A stretch of 32,166 bases of DNA from Verrucomicrobiaceae bacterium (GCA_005791535.1 SXWH01000067.1:1-32166); one strand, 5' to 3'; numbered from the stretch's first letter, positions 1 to 8,530 are shown. A program made the numbers and translations. Notes: generated from the letters alone by a model not told the origin.

Positions 1-1
1 C

Positions 2-799
2 CACCTGTTCACGCACGCATTCTTCAAGGCGCTGCTCTTCCTCGGTGCAGGTGCAGTCATTCACGCGCTGCATCACGAGCAGGACATCTGGAAAATGGGC
101 GGCCTATCCAAACATATGCCGAAGACGACCGTGACCTTCGCAATCGGCACCGCGGCGCTCACGGGATTCCCGTTGCTGGCGGGATTCTGGTCGAAGGATT
201 CCATTCTCGCCGCAGCGAGTGAAAAGAGCACGCCGCTCTACATCATCGGCCTCTGCGTCGCGGTCCTCACCGCATTCTATATGACCCGCCTTTTCGTAGT
301 TGCGTTCCTCGGCAAGCCACGCACCGAGGCTGCGCATCACGGTCATGACTGCCCCACCCGGATGACGGTCCCGCTCCTGATTCTCGCCCTGCTCAGCGTT
401 ATCGCCGGTTTTGTCCCGGAGAAATGGTTCTTCTCGGCGCACCAGCATTTCCATTGGAACATCGCCATCCCGGCGACCATCGCATTTGCCGTCGGCACCG
501 CCATCGCGTTTTCGCTCTACAATGGCAAGGACAAGGACCCGATTTCCGTATCCGCTTTCCGCAACAAGTTCTACCTGGACGAAATTTACGGAGCGATCGT
601 CGCTGGAACCCAGGATGTTTTCGCCTACATCGCCAACGCGATAGATGGCCTCATCAGCGGCGTCGTGCGACTCGCCGGCATGGCTGCATGGGGAACCGGC
701 TTCGTCCTCCGCCTCCTGCAATTCGGAAATGTCCAGGGCTACTCCTTCGTCTTCGGCCTCGGGGTCGTGGGCCTCATCTACTACGTCGTATTCCGCTGA
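2..799 (+). CDS. nuoL: NADH-quinone oxidoreductase subunit L, C-terminal part (5' end outside window)
   Basis: This is the C-terminal part (about 265 residues) of the antiporter-like NuoL subunit of respiratory complex I, an inner-membrane protein that couples NADH:quinone electron transfer to proton pumping. The frame is open from base 2, so the true start lies left of the window. The first visible residues, HLFTHAFFKALLFLGAGAVI, are the conserved helix of the NuoL/M/N family, and the stretch TGFPLLAGFWSKDSIL is diagnostic for NuoL. Several hydrophobic segments follow, and the protein ends in a typical membrane-anchored C-terminus (residues GLGVVGLIYYVVFR). A 31-codon gene, then nuoM and nuoN, follow on the same strand, which is the usual end of a nuo operon. 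I see no disruption in the visible part. Confidence 0.97.
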   Translation, partial: HLFTHAFFKALLFLGAGAVIHALHHEQDIWKMGGLSKHMPKTTVTFAIGTAALTGFPLLAGFWSKDSILAAASEKSTPLYIIGLCVAVLTAFYMTRLFVVAFLGKPRTEAAHHGHDCPTRMTVPLLILALLSVIAGFVPEKWFFSAHQHFHWNIAIPATIAFAVGTAIAFSLYNGKDKDPISVSAFRNKFYLDEIYGAIVAGTQDVFAYIANAIDGLISGVVRLAGMAAWGTGFVLRLLQFGNVQGYSFVFGLGVVGLIYYVVFR

Positions 800-801
800 T
801 T

Positions 802-897
802 ATGGCCGCTTCAACACCTTGGATGCTCTACGCGCTTGTTACTCTCGTCGTCGTCGCCGTCGTCGCGGCCATCGTCCACTTCACATCGAAGAACTAA
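802..897 (+). CDS. 31-residue single-pass membrane microprotein between nuoL and nuoM
   Basis: This is a short open frame from ATG 802 to TAA 895-897. It starts 2 bases after the nuoL stop, and its stop codon abuts the nuoM ATG at 898. The predicted peptide begins MAASTPWMLYALV, runs through a Val/Ala-rich hydrophobic segment (about residues 8-27) and ends in HFTSKN, which is the composition of one transmembrane helix with a short polar tail. If it were not translated, an otherwise tightly packed nuo operon would have an unexplained 98-base gap, so the exact fit between two stop/start junctions is the main argument that it is real. I do not recognise a family. It could be an accessory subunit or assembly peptide of complex I, which is inference from position only. 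No clear ribosome binding site is visible, so translation may be coupled to nuoL. Confidence 0.6.
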   Translation: MAASTPWMLYALVTLVVVAVVAAIVHFTSKN

Positions 898-2379
898 ATG
901 AACGTTCTTAATTTCATCGTCCTGCTGCCCATCGTAAACGCGATCGTCATCGCGCTCGGTGCGCCCGCAAGAAAGAGCGCGTTGCTCTCTGCATGGACGC
1001 AATTTGCTCTGACAATCGTCGCTCTTGCCGGCTATAAACCGAAAACGCCCGGCGGCTTCGACTTCGGCTCAAAATGGGATGTCGCTCCTGAATGGGGACT
1101 AAGCCTTGCATTCGGGGCTGATGGACTCTCGCTCGTGATGCTGCTCCTCACCGCTCTCGTCACCGTCGCAGCCGTCTGGGTGACGCCAAAAATCGAGAAG
1201 CGCGAGAATCTTTTCTATGCGTGCGTGTTGCTCATCAGTGGCGGCGCGGCGGGCGCGTTTGCATCCACGGACCTGTTCTTCTTTTACGCATTCCACGAAC
1301 TCGCACTTATCCCAACCTTCCTCCTCATTGGCATTTGGGGCACCGGAGCACGGCAGGTCGCGGCTTGGAAAATCACCATTTACCTCGCAGTCGGCAGCGT
1401 TGTGCTGCTCGTCGGGCTTGCGAAACTGTATCTCGCGTTCCCCGAAGGTGCGCGCTCGTTCGATATGCTCAAGATGGCTGAGTCCCGTGCGCTCATCCCT
1501 GCAGCGGAACAGGGAAGCATATACATCTGGCTGCTCATCGGGTTTGGCATCCTCATTTCACTTGTCCCATTCCATTCATGGGCCGCGCCAGCCTACGCGA
1601 GTGCTCCGACACCGGCGGCGATGCTCCACTCCGGCGTGCTCAAAAAGTTCGGTCTTTACGGTCTCATTCGCATCGCTGTTCCGATGCTGCCCGAAGGAGC
1701 GAAAGTCTGGATGAATCTCCTGCTCGTTCTGCTCGTTGCGAATATCATCTACATCGGCCTCGTTACCATCGCGCAGAAGAAGCTCGACTGGATGCTCGCT
1801 TACTCGTCCGTCATGCACATGGGTTACATCTTCCTCGGCATCGCCGCGGGAAATGCAATCGGTGTCAGCGGCGCATCGCTTCTCATGCTCGGTCACGGCC
1901 TCAGCATCGCGGCGCTGTTTGCAATGTGCGGATACATCCGGCAGAACAATCCATCCCTCGCATTCACCAGTCTAGGCGGTCTTGCGAAACAAGCGCCGTT
2001 CCTCGGCTACGCGTTCGGAATGGCTGCTTTCGCCAGCATCGGGCTTCCGGGCTTTGCAAACTTCGCGAGCGAAATGATGGTGCTGTTCGGGGCCTTCAAA
2101 TCCGGAACTGTCGCTGGCTCGACGCATTTTGGTGCTACACAGTTCGCGACTGTCTTCGCACTGTGGGGCGTTGTGATCAGCGCGGTGTATATGCTCCGCG
2201 CTTACCGTCAGATTTTTCAGGGCGAACCAAATGCAAATGTGGCCTCGTTCAAAGACCCCGGATGCAGTGTTCGCTCGAGCGTCATCCTCCTTCTCGCTGC
2301 ACTGCTCATTGTGGGCCTCTGGCCCAAATCGCTACTCAACTTTATTCAACCAAGCGTGGAGGCGCTCATTGGAAAATAG
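898..2379 (+). CDS. nuoM: NADH-quinone oxidoreductase subunit M
   Basis: NuoM is an antiporter-like proton-pumping subunit of complex I in the inner membrane. The 493-residue length fits the family (about 500). Family hallmarks are visible: FYAFHELALIPTFLLIGIWG (about residues 129-148), and the conserved block with HSWAAPAYASAPTPAAMLHSG followed by VLKKFGLYGLIR (about residues 226-260). Later comes YSSVMHMGYIFLGI, and the later helix GLPGFANFASEMMVLFG matches the NuoL/M/N discontinuous-helix region. There are about 14 hydrophobic segments. The start is ATG 898, directly after the stop of the small upstream gene, and there are 3 bases between its own stop and nuoN. It is surely cotranscribed with nuoL and nuoN. 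Nothing is odd about the gene itself. Confidence 0.97.
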   Translation: MNVLNFIVLLPIVNAIVIALGAPARKSALLSAWTQFALTIVALAGYKPKTPGGFDFGSKWDVAPEWGLSLAFGADGLSLVMLLLTALVTVAAVWVTPKIEKRENLFYACVLLISGGAAGAFASTDLFFFYAFHELALIPTFLLIGIWGTGARQVAAWKITIYLAVGSVVLLVGLAKLYLAFPEGARSFDMLKMAESRALIPAAEQGSIYIWLLIGFGILISLVPFHSWAAPAYASAPTPAAMLHSGVLKKFGLYGLIRIAVPMLPEGAKVWMNLLLVLLVANIIYIGLVTIAQKKLDWMLAYSSVMHMGYIFLGIAAGNAIGVSGASLLMLGHGLSIAALFAMCGYIRQNNPSLAFTSLGGLAKQAPFLGYAFGMAAFASIGLPGFANFASEMMVLFGAFKSGTVAGSTHFGATQFATVFALWGVVISAVYMLRAYRQIFQGEPNANVASFKDPGCSVRSSVILLLAALLIVGLWPKSLLNFIQPSVEALIGK

Positions 2380-2382
2380 GCC

Positions 2383-3897
2383 ATGCAACAAATCATCCCT
2401 GCCATCACGCTTGAAGTTTCAGTCCTGCTCCTCGGACTGTTCATGATTTTTGCCGAGGCGTTCAGCAAGTCCGCGGACCGGTCGCATCTCGCGCGCTACG
2501 CGATAGCAGTGTTGCTCGCGCTAACCGGTTTTTCGTTTTTCACGATACAACCTCCGTCCCAGATTCCTGCCGGGAGTATGTGGAACTTCTACTCGGTGGA
2601 CGCGACGGGAATGTTCTTTAAGCGCATCGCCCTCGTAACTACCGCCGTCGTTCTCGTCATGGCGCTCGAATACCGCACCGTGCTGGCGAAGTTCATCCCG
2701 GGCGTGGAAGAAGGGCGGGGGACAGGCGAGTTCTACAGCCTGCCGGTGTTTATCTGCGCAGGACTGATGTTCATGGCTTCCGCGGTGGATTTCATTCTCA
2801 TCTTTGTGGCGCTGGAGCTTGTGACCATCGGCTTCTACATTCTGGTGGCCTATATGCGGCGGCACGAGCAATCGCTCGAAGCCGGCGTGAAATACCTGAT
2901 CCTCGGCGCTCTGAGCACTGGATTCCTCGTCTATGGAATCACGTGGATTTTCGGACTCACAGGCCAGACCCACCTCGACAAGGTGAAGGACGCGCTCGTC
3001 GCTGGCTTTGCACCCGGTGGTGCGTTGGCTGGAAATGAAACAGCGCTGCTTTTCGGTGTGATGCTTATCCTTGTCGCACTCGGATTCAAAATTGCCGCCG
3101 CACCTTTCCAGCTTTGGGTGCCGGACGTTTATCAAGGAGCTCCCACGCCCGTTACGGCTTTCCTTAGCGTCGGCAGCAAGGCTGCCGGCTTCATCGTCCT
3201 TGTTCGCGTGCTCATCGTATTCCTCGCAGTTCCGGCGATTCAGGCGAAGGTGGTCGCGGTGTTGGCGTTGCTTGCGATTCTCACGCTTATCTATGGGAAC
3301 CTTGCGGCAATGCCGCAGGATAATCTCAAGCGGCTTTTTGCTTACTCGAGTATCGCACATGCGGGCTATCTCCTCGTCGCATGCGCTGCAATGGGAACGC
3401 ACGCATCGAGCGCGAAGGAAGCCATCAGCTTCTATCTTGCGGGATATCTCGTGATGACCTTGCTGTCGTTCCTCATTCTGGTTACGGTTTCGCGCCAATC
3501 CCGCGGTGACGACATTCGCCACTTCGCTGGTCTTGCGAAACGCAACCCGGTCCTCGCATTTTGCATGACTGTTGCGATTGCGAGTCTCGCGGGCATTCCG
3601 CTGACGGCTGGTTTTTTGGGAAAATTCCTCGTTTTCAAGGTGGCCGTGGCCTCCAAGCAGTGGGCATTGATTGGTGTCGGTATCGTCGCGGTGGGTGCAG
3701 GATTCTACTATTACATCCGGGTCATCGCCTCGATGTATTGGGATGAACCGAACGACCGGACGCCTGTCACGGTCGGTCCCTTGACGAGAATCGTCACCGT
3801 TGCGCTGACCGGCCTCGTCTTTGTTCTCGGAATCTGGCCCGCGCCCGTCCTCGACCAGCTCTCCGAGCGACCCGCGGCCGCGGTCGTGCACAAATAA
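2383..3897 (+). CDS. nuoN: NADH-quinone oxidoreductase subunit N
   Basis: NuoN is the third antiporter-like membrane subunit of complex I. The protein has 504 residues, close to the family norm of 480-510, and is built of about 14 hydrophobic helices. Diagnostic stretches are the helix with VALELVTIGFYILVAYMRR (about residue 145), SLEAGVKYLILGALSTGFLV, the block GFKIAAAPFQLWVPDVYQGA followed by PTPVTAFLSVGSKAAGF, and YSSIAHAGYLLVA. The start at ATG 2383 lies 3 bases after the nuoM stop. It is the last nuo gene in the window. A 111-base gap follows before the heme-related genes on the same strand, with no convincing terminator in between (only a 6-bp stem at 3909-3930 without a T run), so read-through into hemX-hemA is possible. 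Confidence 0.97.
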   Translation: MQQIIPAITLEVSVLLLGLFMIFAEAFSKSADRSHLARYAIAVLLALTGFSFFTIQPPSQIPAGSMWNFYSVDATGMFFKRIALVTTAVVLVMALEYRTVLAKFIPGVEEGRGTGEFYSLPVFICAGLMFMASAVDFILIFVALELVTIGFYILVAYMRRHEQSLEAGVKYLILGALSTGFLVYGITWIFGLTGQTHLDKVKDALVAGFAPGGALAGNETALLFGVMLILVALGFKIAAAPFQLWVPDVYQGAPTPVTAFLSVGSKAAGFIVLVRVLIVFLAVPAIQAKVVAVLALLAILTLIYGNLAAMPQDNLKRLFAYSSIAHAGYLLVACAAMGTHASSAKEAISFYLAGYLVMTLLSFLILVTVSRQSRGDDIRHFAGLAKRNPVLAFCMTVAIASLAGIPLTAGFLGKFLVFKVAVASKQWALIGVGIVAVGAGFYYYIRVIASMYWDEPNDRTPVTVGPLTRIVTVALTGLVFVLGIWPAPVLDQLSERPAAAVVHK

Positions 3898-4008
3898 GCA
3901 AAGGATGCAGGCGGGAGGAGGATTCCGCCTCAACGGGATGTTTGCCCGATTCACACTGGTGAACGAAGCCGCTTCCCATTTAACCGCAAAATCGCAACCT
4001 TGCATCTA

Positions 4009-4800
4009 ATGGAGCGCGCATTCCTGCTGGCCTCGACCGTATGTTTTTTCTTCGGCTTCGCATACACGATGTATGCGTTGGGTGCGCGCTTGTTGCGGCC
4101 TTCGCGTTGGAGTCTGGCCATTATGTCCGTTGGTTTCGTTTTTCAGACGGGTTTCCTCCATCTGCGCGGCCAGGTCGTCGGCCGGTGTCCGCTCACCAAT
4201 CTGTTTGAAGTTCTCGTGTTCCTCTGTTGGGCGATTCTGCTGCTGTATTTCGTTGTTGGCGGGACATACCGGCTCTCGTTGCTCGGCGCGTTCACGGCCC
4301 CACTCGTTTTTCTTTTGCAGACAGTTGCACAGCTATTGCCATCCGCTGGTTTGCCCGCTGAAGCAAAACCCAGCGCTGGATTCTGGCCGGAGCTTCATGC
4401 GGCGCTCGCCTTGATCGCTTACGGCGCTTTCGCGTTGTCGTGCGTTGCTGGCGTCATGTACCTCGTTCAGGAGCGCCTGTTAAAGAAACACCGACTGAAC
4501 TCGTTTTTTCACTCCCTGCCGCCGATTGCCGATCTCTCGATTGCGTTGCAGCGTGTGATGTTGGCGGGGTTCGTACTTCTATCGGCAGGCCTTTTCTCAG
4601 GACTCATGGCGGGTTTGCTTTCATTTTACAAAGCGACACTAATCGTCTCGGCATTTGTGTGGGCGCCGTACGGCATTCTTCTCGTCTTGCGTTGGCGTCG
4701 GACGTTCTCCCCGCGACGGTTTGCGTGGATGGCTGTCGGAGCTTTCGTGCTCGCGCTGTCCACGCTTGGCGCGCTGAACTACTTTCATATCAGCCGGTGA
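4009..4800 (+). CDS. hemX: HemX/CcsA-type cytochrome c assembly family membrane protein
   Basis: This is a 263-residue integral membrane protein of the CcsA/CcmC/HemX superfamily, with about eight hydrophobic segments. Family-like signatures are LRGQVVGRCPLTNLFEVLVF near residue 45-65 and the block around residues 125-160 with HAALALIAYGAFALSCVAGV, then MYLVQERLLKKH. I see no tryptophan-rich WGxxW heme-handling motif, and its length is near that of Bacillus HemX (about 276). That, plus direct overlap with hemA, favours the HemX role (modulating HemA level) over cytochrome c heme delivery; this is inference. ATG 4009 is preferred. A TTG three codons earlier at 4000 is possible. The stop overlaps the hemA start (TGATG), indicating translational coupling. 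A 23-codon frame (3938-4009) overlaps this start in the same TAATG manner. Confidence 0.85.
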   Translation: MERAFLLASTVCFFFGFAYTMYALGARLLRPSRWSLAIMSVGFVFQTGFLHLRGQVVGRCPLTNLFEVLVFLCWAILLLYFVVGGTYRLSLLGAFTAPLVFLLQTVAQLLPSAGLPAEAKPSAGFWPELHAALALIAYGAFALSCVAGVMYLVQERLLKKHRLNSFFHSLPPIADLSIALQRVMLAGFVLLSAGLFSGLMAGLLSFYKATLIVSAFVWAPYGILLVLRWRRTFSPRRFAWMAVGAFVLALSTLGALNYFHISR

Positions 4801-5843
4801 TGGAAATCGTCTGCATCGGTCTCAGTCACAAAACTGCTCCCGTCGAGGTTCGGGAGAAATTCGCGATTGGCGATATCCATCTCGGCGAAGTCTCCGCGAC
4901 GCTTGCGAAAATGGGTGATTTGCGTGAAGCGGTTGTGGTTTCGACATGCAATCGCGTCGAGTACTACGCCGCCGCCGAGGATGGTGCGAAGGCGATACGC
5001 ATGCTGGAAGCTTTTGCAGAGGAACGTGCCGGACAGTCCGCTGGTTCCGCGCTATTCCGCCATCGTGGAGACGATGGCATCCGTCATCTATTCCGTGTTG
5101 CGAGCGGGCTCGACAGCATGGTTCTCGGCGAGACAGAGATTCTGGGGCAGGTCAAAAAAGCGTATTCCGCAGCGCAGGCGGATGGGGCCACTTCCCGCTG
5201 CCTCAACAAACTGTTTCAACGCGCGTTCAATGTCGCCAAGGAGGTTCGCACTCAAACATGCATTACGCGCGGAGCGGTGAGTGTCGGCAGTGTTGCAGTC
5301 GAACTTGCAGAGAAAATCTTCGGCAAACTGGACCACTGCAATGTGATGATTCTTGGTGCCGGTGAGACGGCTGAGATGACTGCCAAGTCCCTTCAATCCC
5401 GCGGCGCAAAAGCCATTTTCGTTTCAAACCGCACGTTCGAACGCGCCGCCGCACTTGCTGAATCCCTGGGCGGTCGGGCGATTCACTTCGATCAATGGGA
5501 CGCCGAGTTCGCTGAGATCGACATTCTCATTGGCTCAACCGGCGCGCCGCACGCTGTCGTCCCGAAACGGAAACTGGAACCGCTCATGGCCCTGCGTCCG
5601 GATCGTCCGCTGTTCTGCATCGACCTCGCGGTTCCCCGGGATTTCGAAGCGAGCGTAAATGACCTCGACGGTGTCTATCTCTACGACATCGATTCACTGC
5701 AGGAGAACGCCAATCAAGGCCTCCGCGTCCGCCAGACCGAACTCGGGCGATGCGAACAGATCATTGACGGTCACGTTCAGGAATTTTCCGGCTGGCTTGC
5801 CGCTCCCGTGCCTAATTTCAGCGCGCCCCGCCTGAAGGCCTAA
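4800..5843 (+). CDS. hemA: Glutamyl-tRNA reductase, short form
   Basis: This enzyme reduces glutamyl-tRNA(Glu) to glutamate-1-semialdehyde with NADPH, the first committed step of C5-pathway tetrapyrrole synthesis. The N-terminal catalytic domain shows IGLSHKTAPVEVREKF (residues 6-21) and VVVSTCNRVEYY, with the catalytic cysteine at residue 50. GLDSMVLGETEILGQVKKAY follows, then a Rossmann NADPH domain with VMILGAGETAEM and FVSNRTFERA. The protein is 347 residues, whereas the common form has about 400-430. It ends shortly after LGRCEQIIDGHVQEFSGWL, so most of the C-terminal helical dimerisation domain is absent. From memory, chlamydial HemAs are also short (about 335-340 residues), so this may be a PVC-superphylum form and not a broken gene. 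The start ATG 4800 overlaps the hemX stop by one base. The 3' end overlaps the convergent cNMP gene by 4 bases. Confidence 0.95.
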   Translation: MEIVCIGLSHKTAPVEVREKFAIGDIHLGEVSATLAKMGDLREAVVVSTCNRVEYYAAAEDGAKAIRMLEAFAEERAGQSAGSALFRHRGDDGIRHLFRVASGLDSMVLGETEILGQVKKAYSAAQADGATSRCLNKLFQRAFNVAKEVRTQTCITRGAVSVGSVAVELAEKIFGKLDHCNVMILGAGETAEMTAKSLQSRGAKAIFVSNRTFERAAALAESLGGRAIHFDQWDAEFAEIDILIGSTGAPHAVVPKRKLEPLMALRPDRPLFCIDLAVPRDFEASVNDLDGVYLYDIDSLQENANQGLRVRQTELGRCEQIIDGHVQEFSGWLAAPVPNFSAPRLKA

Positions 5844-6373
5844 ATCGAAATCGCCTGAGCGAGCTTGCCGCTGATTGCTTCCATGCGCCGCAGCATGACT
5901 TCTCCCGTGCGCCGCATCAATTCGTAGCCGAGCGCCGGATCAAAGTCGCACTCTTCCCGCAGCAGCACGCCGTAAAAGAAAATCGCCTCCACGGGAGTCT
6001 GCGCGGTTGCTGTGAAATGAAGATTGTCCGGCGAAAAGAACCACGAGAATCCGAGTGGGTCGCCCGCCCGCAAATCCTGAATTGGCACCATCTTTCCAGC
6101 CGCGTTGTATTCCAGCAGCACACGACCGGAGGTAATGATGTAGAATCGGTTCGCCAAGTCGCCCTGCCGGAGCATCGCCTGACCGGGTTCGAAATGGGAT
6201 CGCTTCGAGTATCGCGCGACCTGCGCAAGATGCTCCGCGCTCAGTCCGTGAAAGAAGGGAATGCGATCCAATTCCTCGACGCTCACCGGCTGGCTTTCCG
6301 GGTTTCGCTTCGGATGGGATTCCGGTGTGTCGTCGGGTTCGTACATGGCTCCGGGAATCTCTTCGTTATTCAT
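5840..6373 (-). CDS. Stand-alone cyclic nucleotide-binding-domain protein
   Basis: This is a 177-residue protein with one Crp/Fnr-like cNMP-binding beta-roll (about residues 35-140). The visible features are IPFFHGLSAEHLAQVARYSK, the turn HFEPGQAMLRQGDLANRFYI, ITSGRVLLEY, and a phosphate-cassette-like stretch around LRAGDPLGFSWFF. The helix after the roll carries LMRRTGEVMLRRMEAI, but there is no helix-turn-helix domain, so it is not a transcription factor by itself. The canonical RxA arginine of cAMP binders is not evident, so the ligand is unknown. The first 30 residues are acidic and probably disordered. ATG 6373 is chosen; a TTG two codons upstream (6379) is also open. The gene converges on hemA with a 4-base overlap and is preceded by 94 bases. 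Confidence 0.8.
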   Translation of the reverse strand: MNNEEIPGAMYEPDDTPESHPKRNPESQPVSVEELDRIPFFHGLSAEHLAQVARYSKRSHFEPGQAMLRQGDLANRFYIITSGRVLLEYNAAGKMVPIQDLRAGDPLGFSWFFSPDNLHFTATAQTPVEAIFFYGVLLREECDFDPALGYELMRRTGEVMLRRMEAISGKLAQAISI

Positions 6374-6467
6374 TTGCAAAGGATAGCACCCCGCGGGCGT
6401 GCCGGCTCACCACTGGTTGGCTGAGAGTGATGCAGGGTTGCTCGAAGCCCGTGGTTCTGCGGCAGGA

Positions 6468-7487
6468 TCAGGTACCCGAAAGATCGCTTGCTAGCCGCCT
6501 CAACACGCCGGCTTCGTCCACAAACTCCCGCACCCTTTCCTCCACCGTTTTCGGAATCGCATCCAGCGGATTCCGGACATCCGAAAGCAGCCCTGCAATT
6601 GAACCGCTCCATCCGGATTCCTCGGCGAGACCGGCAAATGCCACGCATTTCTGCCCATCGTCCTTGATGATGCCCAGTTCCGCGATCAGCCAGCTTAGCG
6701 CGTAGAAATGGGGAGCTTCGAATCGCAGCGGCTGCGTTCCGACTTGGGGCGGTGGTAGGGCGTTGAAGCGCGATTCCACGACGGCTGTGGTCAAATACCG
6801 ACGGAGCACGGCGTCTGGACGCGCTATCGGCTTGAGTTGCACGAGCCCCTCGAGGCTTTGAGCGTAGATGCTGAACCACCGGATTTTCCTGCGGAACTCG
6901 TGGACGCCATCCTCGAGTTCTTCAAAATCGAACACGCCTTCGTGATACGCGCTTTCCAATTCCTGCAGTTCTTCCACGAGGAAATCCCGCACGTCATGAC
7001 GATCCCTTTTCGCTTCATGCCAGTCCACTTCTGCAAGTTCTTCGAGCATTGTGGCGAGCCGCTCTAAGTCGTTTGCCAGCCACGCGCCATCGCGCAGAAT
7101 GGTTTCGAGCGCATCGAGTTCCGTGCGGAGATGACGCTCGATTCCGGCCAGCATCACGGACGGGAAATCCTTCATACCCACCGCCGCTTTCCTCCAGCCA
7201 TCCCAGTAGTCCACTGCACCGAGTTGATCCTCGAGCGCTTTGATCGGCTCCGCCATCTTCTTGAACGGCTTTTTGTCCTGCGCCTTTTTGTAAATTCGGC
7301 AGAGCGCCTGAAGTTGAAACAGCCACTGTCGGGCGGGTGTTGAATAAAGTGCCGGTGCCGCAACGCGTGCAGCGGCAGCTTTTTCAAGGCACGGCTGCAG
7401 CCGGGAAAGTTGCACGATGAAACAGCGGTGCCCGGGCGGGAGAGGGCGTGTTGCGGTTGCGGCGAGAATTTCGGCGGTCGATGGCAT
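6468..7487 (-). CDS. Unrecognised alpha-helical protein (CHAD-like at best)
   Basis: This is a 339-residue protein without signal peptide or membrane segment, so it is probably cytoplasmic. It is rich in Leu, Glu, Arg and Lys and looks all-helical. I do not recognise the family with confidence. The spacing of short helices with EFRRKIRWFSIYAQSLEGLV (about residues 195-215) and a segment around ALEDQLGAVDYWDGWRK (about residues 87-103) recalls CHAD-type helical bundles, which bind polyphosphate through conserved basic and histidine positions. The resemblance is weak and could be chance. The start ATG 7485-7487 lies 12 bases after the stop of the secreted DUF4380-like gene, so the two are probably cotranscribed. 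The next gene downstream (cNMP-domain protein) begins 94 bases further on. Confidence 0.6.
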   Translation of the reverse strand: MPSTAEILAATATRPLPPGHRCFIVQLSRLQPCLEKAAAARVAAPALYSTPARQWLFQLQALCRIYKKAQDKKPFKKMAEPIKALEDQLGAVDYWDGWRKAAVGMKDFPSVMLAGIERHLRTELDALETILRDGAWLANDLERLATMLEELAEVDWHEAKRDRHDVRDFLVEELQELESAYHEGVFDFEELEDGVHEFRRKIRWFSIYAQSLEGLVQLKPIARPDAVLRRYLTTAVVESRFNALPPPQVGTQPLRFEAPHFYALSWLIAELGIIKDDGQKCVAFAGLAEESGWSGSIAGLLSDVRNPLDAIPKTVEERVREFVDEAGVLRRLASDLSGT

Positions 7488-7499
7488 TGCGAAGACGCT

Positions 7500-8525
7500 C
7501 TATTTGCCGCCTACGAGGATTTTCGCCGCTGCGTCCGCTGGAGAATCTCCGTGCAGCGTGTGCAGGCTCCAGCGGGTCTGGAACGCGGCACCTTCGCGGG
7601 CGGGCCGGAGCGGTGACAGGAGTTCGAGTTCGATGTACTGGCGCGGCGGCGGGAGGTTGTGGTGGTAGTATTCCACCGAGAGTCCGGCACCGTTTGTGCC
7701 CTCCGGATATTGTGAATTTGGGTCGGCGGGAATCCACTGTGTCGCGGGCTCGCCGGGCTTCGGGTTCCTCACACGCGCCTCCACTTCGGCGCGCTGGAGA
7801 AAAAGTTCTCCATCCCGCACAGCAGCAAGCGCGGGGCGTTCCGGATGCGAACCGAGTTTGAAAACAGCACCTTTTTTCGGCGTGATTTCGAGCAGGGTGG
7901 GCGATGCGAAACGCATCTGCGCCGCATCGCGATTTCCGCCAAGCCAGACGTACGCGTCTTTGTATGGCGACTCGCGCGGGAGCGGAACGTATGCAACGGC
8001 TGGTTCACACTGAGTGATGACCCACGCTGCAACCGGCACCGCGCTTCCAGGCACGGGAGTGATCCGGTGCGAGATCACAAGTTCGCCCTTTTCGAAGCGA
8101 TACTCGCGCACGACGCGTGCGCCTCCGTAAGCCTCCCACGGCGGACTCGTTGTCACGACCGAGCGTTCCTTTACCTCGATTGCGTGCTCGGTCGTATCCG
8201 GAGCAGGTGGCGGCCATGCGCGCGGCATGGTGAAATGCCACATTGAATGCGGGCCTGGAAACGTCTTGTCGCCGCCCCATCGCATGTATTCACCAACTTC
8301 TTCGGGTTGGCCGGTCCAGAGCCAGTTTGCGCCGCCGACTTTTCCGTAGCGCATCAGCCGTCCGCCGTAGGCAGGAACGATTACGGCTTCCGTGACCCCG
8401 TCGGAAATCCGCCACGCAGTTGCGTCGCGGAACTTGATCTTCTCGACTGTGGTTTTTTCGTCCGCCGCTGCAAATCCGCCTGAAAGTGACAGGGCGAATG
8501 CGAGCAGTGCGGACGCCTTGCGCAT
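7500..8525 (-). CDS. Secreted DUF4380-like protein (galactose-mutarotase-like fold suspected)
   Basis: This is a 341-residue exported protein. Residues 1-21 (MRKASALLAFALSLSGGFAA) form a classical signal peptide with cleavage likely before DEKTT. The mature part is beta-rich. The stretch AVIVPAYGGRLMRYG (about residues 47-61) followed by NWLW is typical of DUF4380/aldose-epimerase-like sandwich proteins, which I call from pattern memory only. Further conserved-looking elements are GGDKTFPGPHSMW, then REYRFEKGELVISHRI and WVITQC. Substrate and activity are unknown; a carbohydrate-binding or epimerase-like role is inference. The start at ATG 8523-8525 lies 5 bases after the lipoprotein gene stop, and 12 bases separate its own stop from the helical-protein gene. 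The three genes form a compact operon. Confidence 0.75.
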   Translation of the reverse strand: MRKASALLAFALSLSGGFAAADEKTTVEKIKFRDATAWRISDGVTEAVIVPAYGGRLMRYGKVGGANWLWTGQPEEVGEYMRWGGDKTFPGPHSMWHFTMPRAWPPPAPDTTEHAIEVKERSVVTTSPPWEAYGGARVVREYRFEKGELVISHRITPVPGSAVPVAAWVITQCEPAVAYVPLPRESPYKDAYVWLGGNRDAAQMRFASPTLLEITPKKGAVFKLGSHPERPALAAVRDGELFLQRAEVEARVRNPKPGEPATQWIPADPNSQYPEGTNGAGLSVEYYHHNLPPPRQYIELELLSPLRPAREGAAFQTRWSLHTLHGDSPADAAAKILVGGK

Positions 8526-8530
8526 CGCCG

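Noticed and set aside
3909..3930. Terminator after nuoN (AGGCGG and CCGCCT stem)
   Set aside because: Only 6 base pairs and no T run, so termination there is not supported.
2521..4005. 494-codon open frame on the minus strand opposite nuoN
   Set aside because: Composition is Arg/Asp/Glu/His-rich and non-protein-like; the sense strand encodes an intact NuoN.
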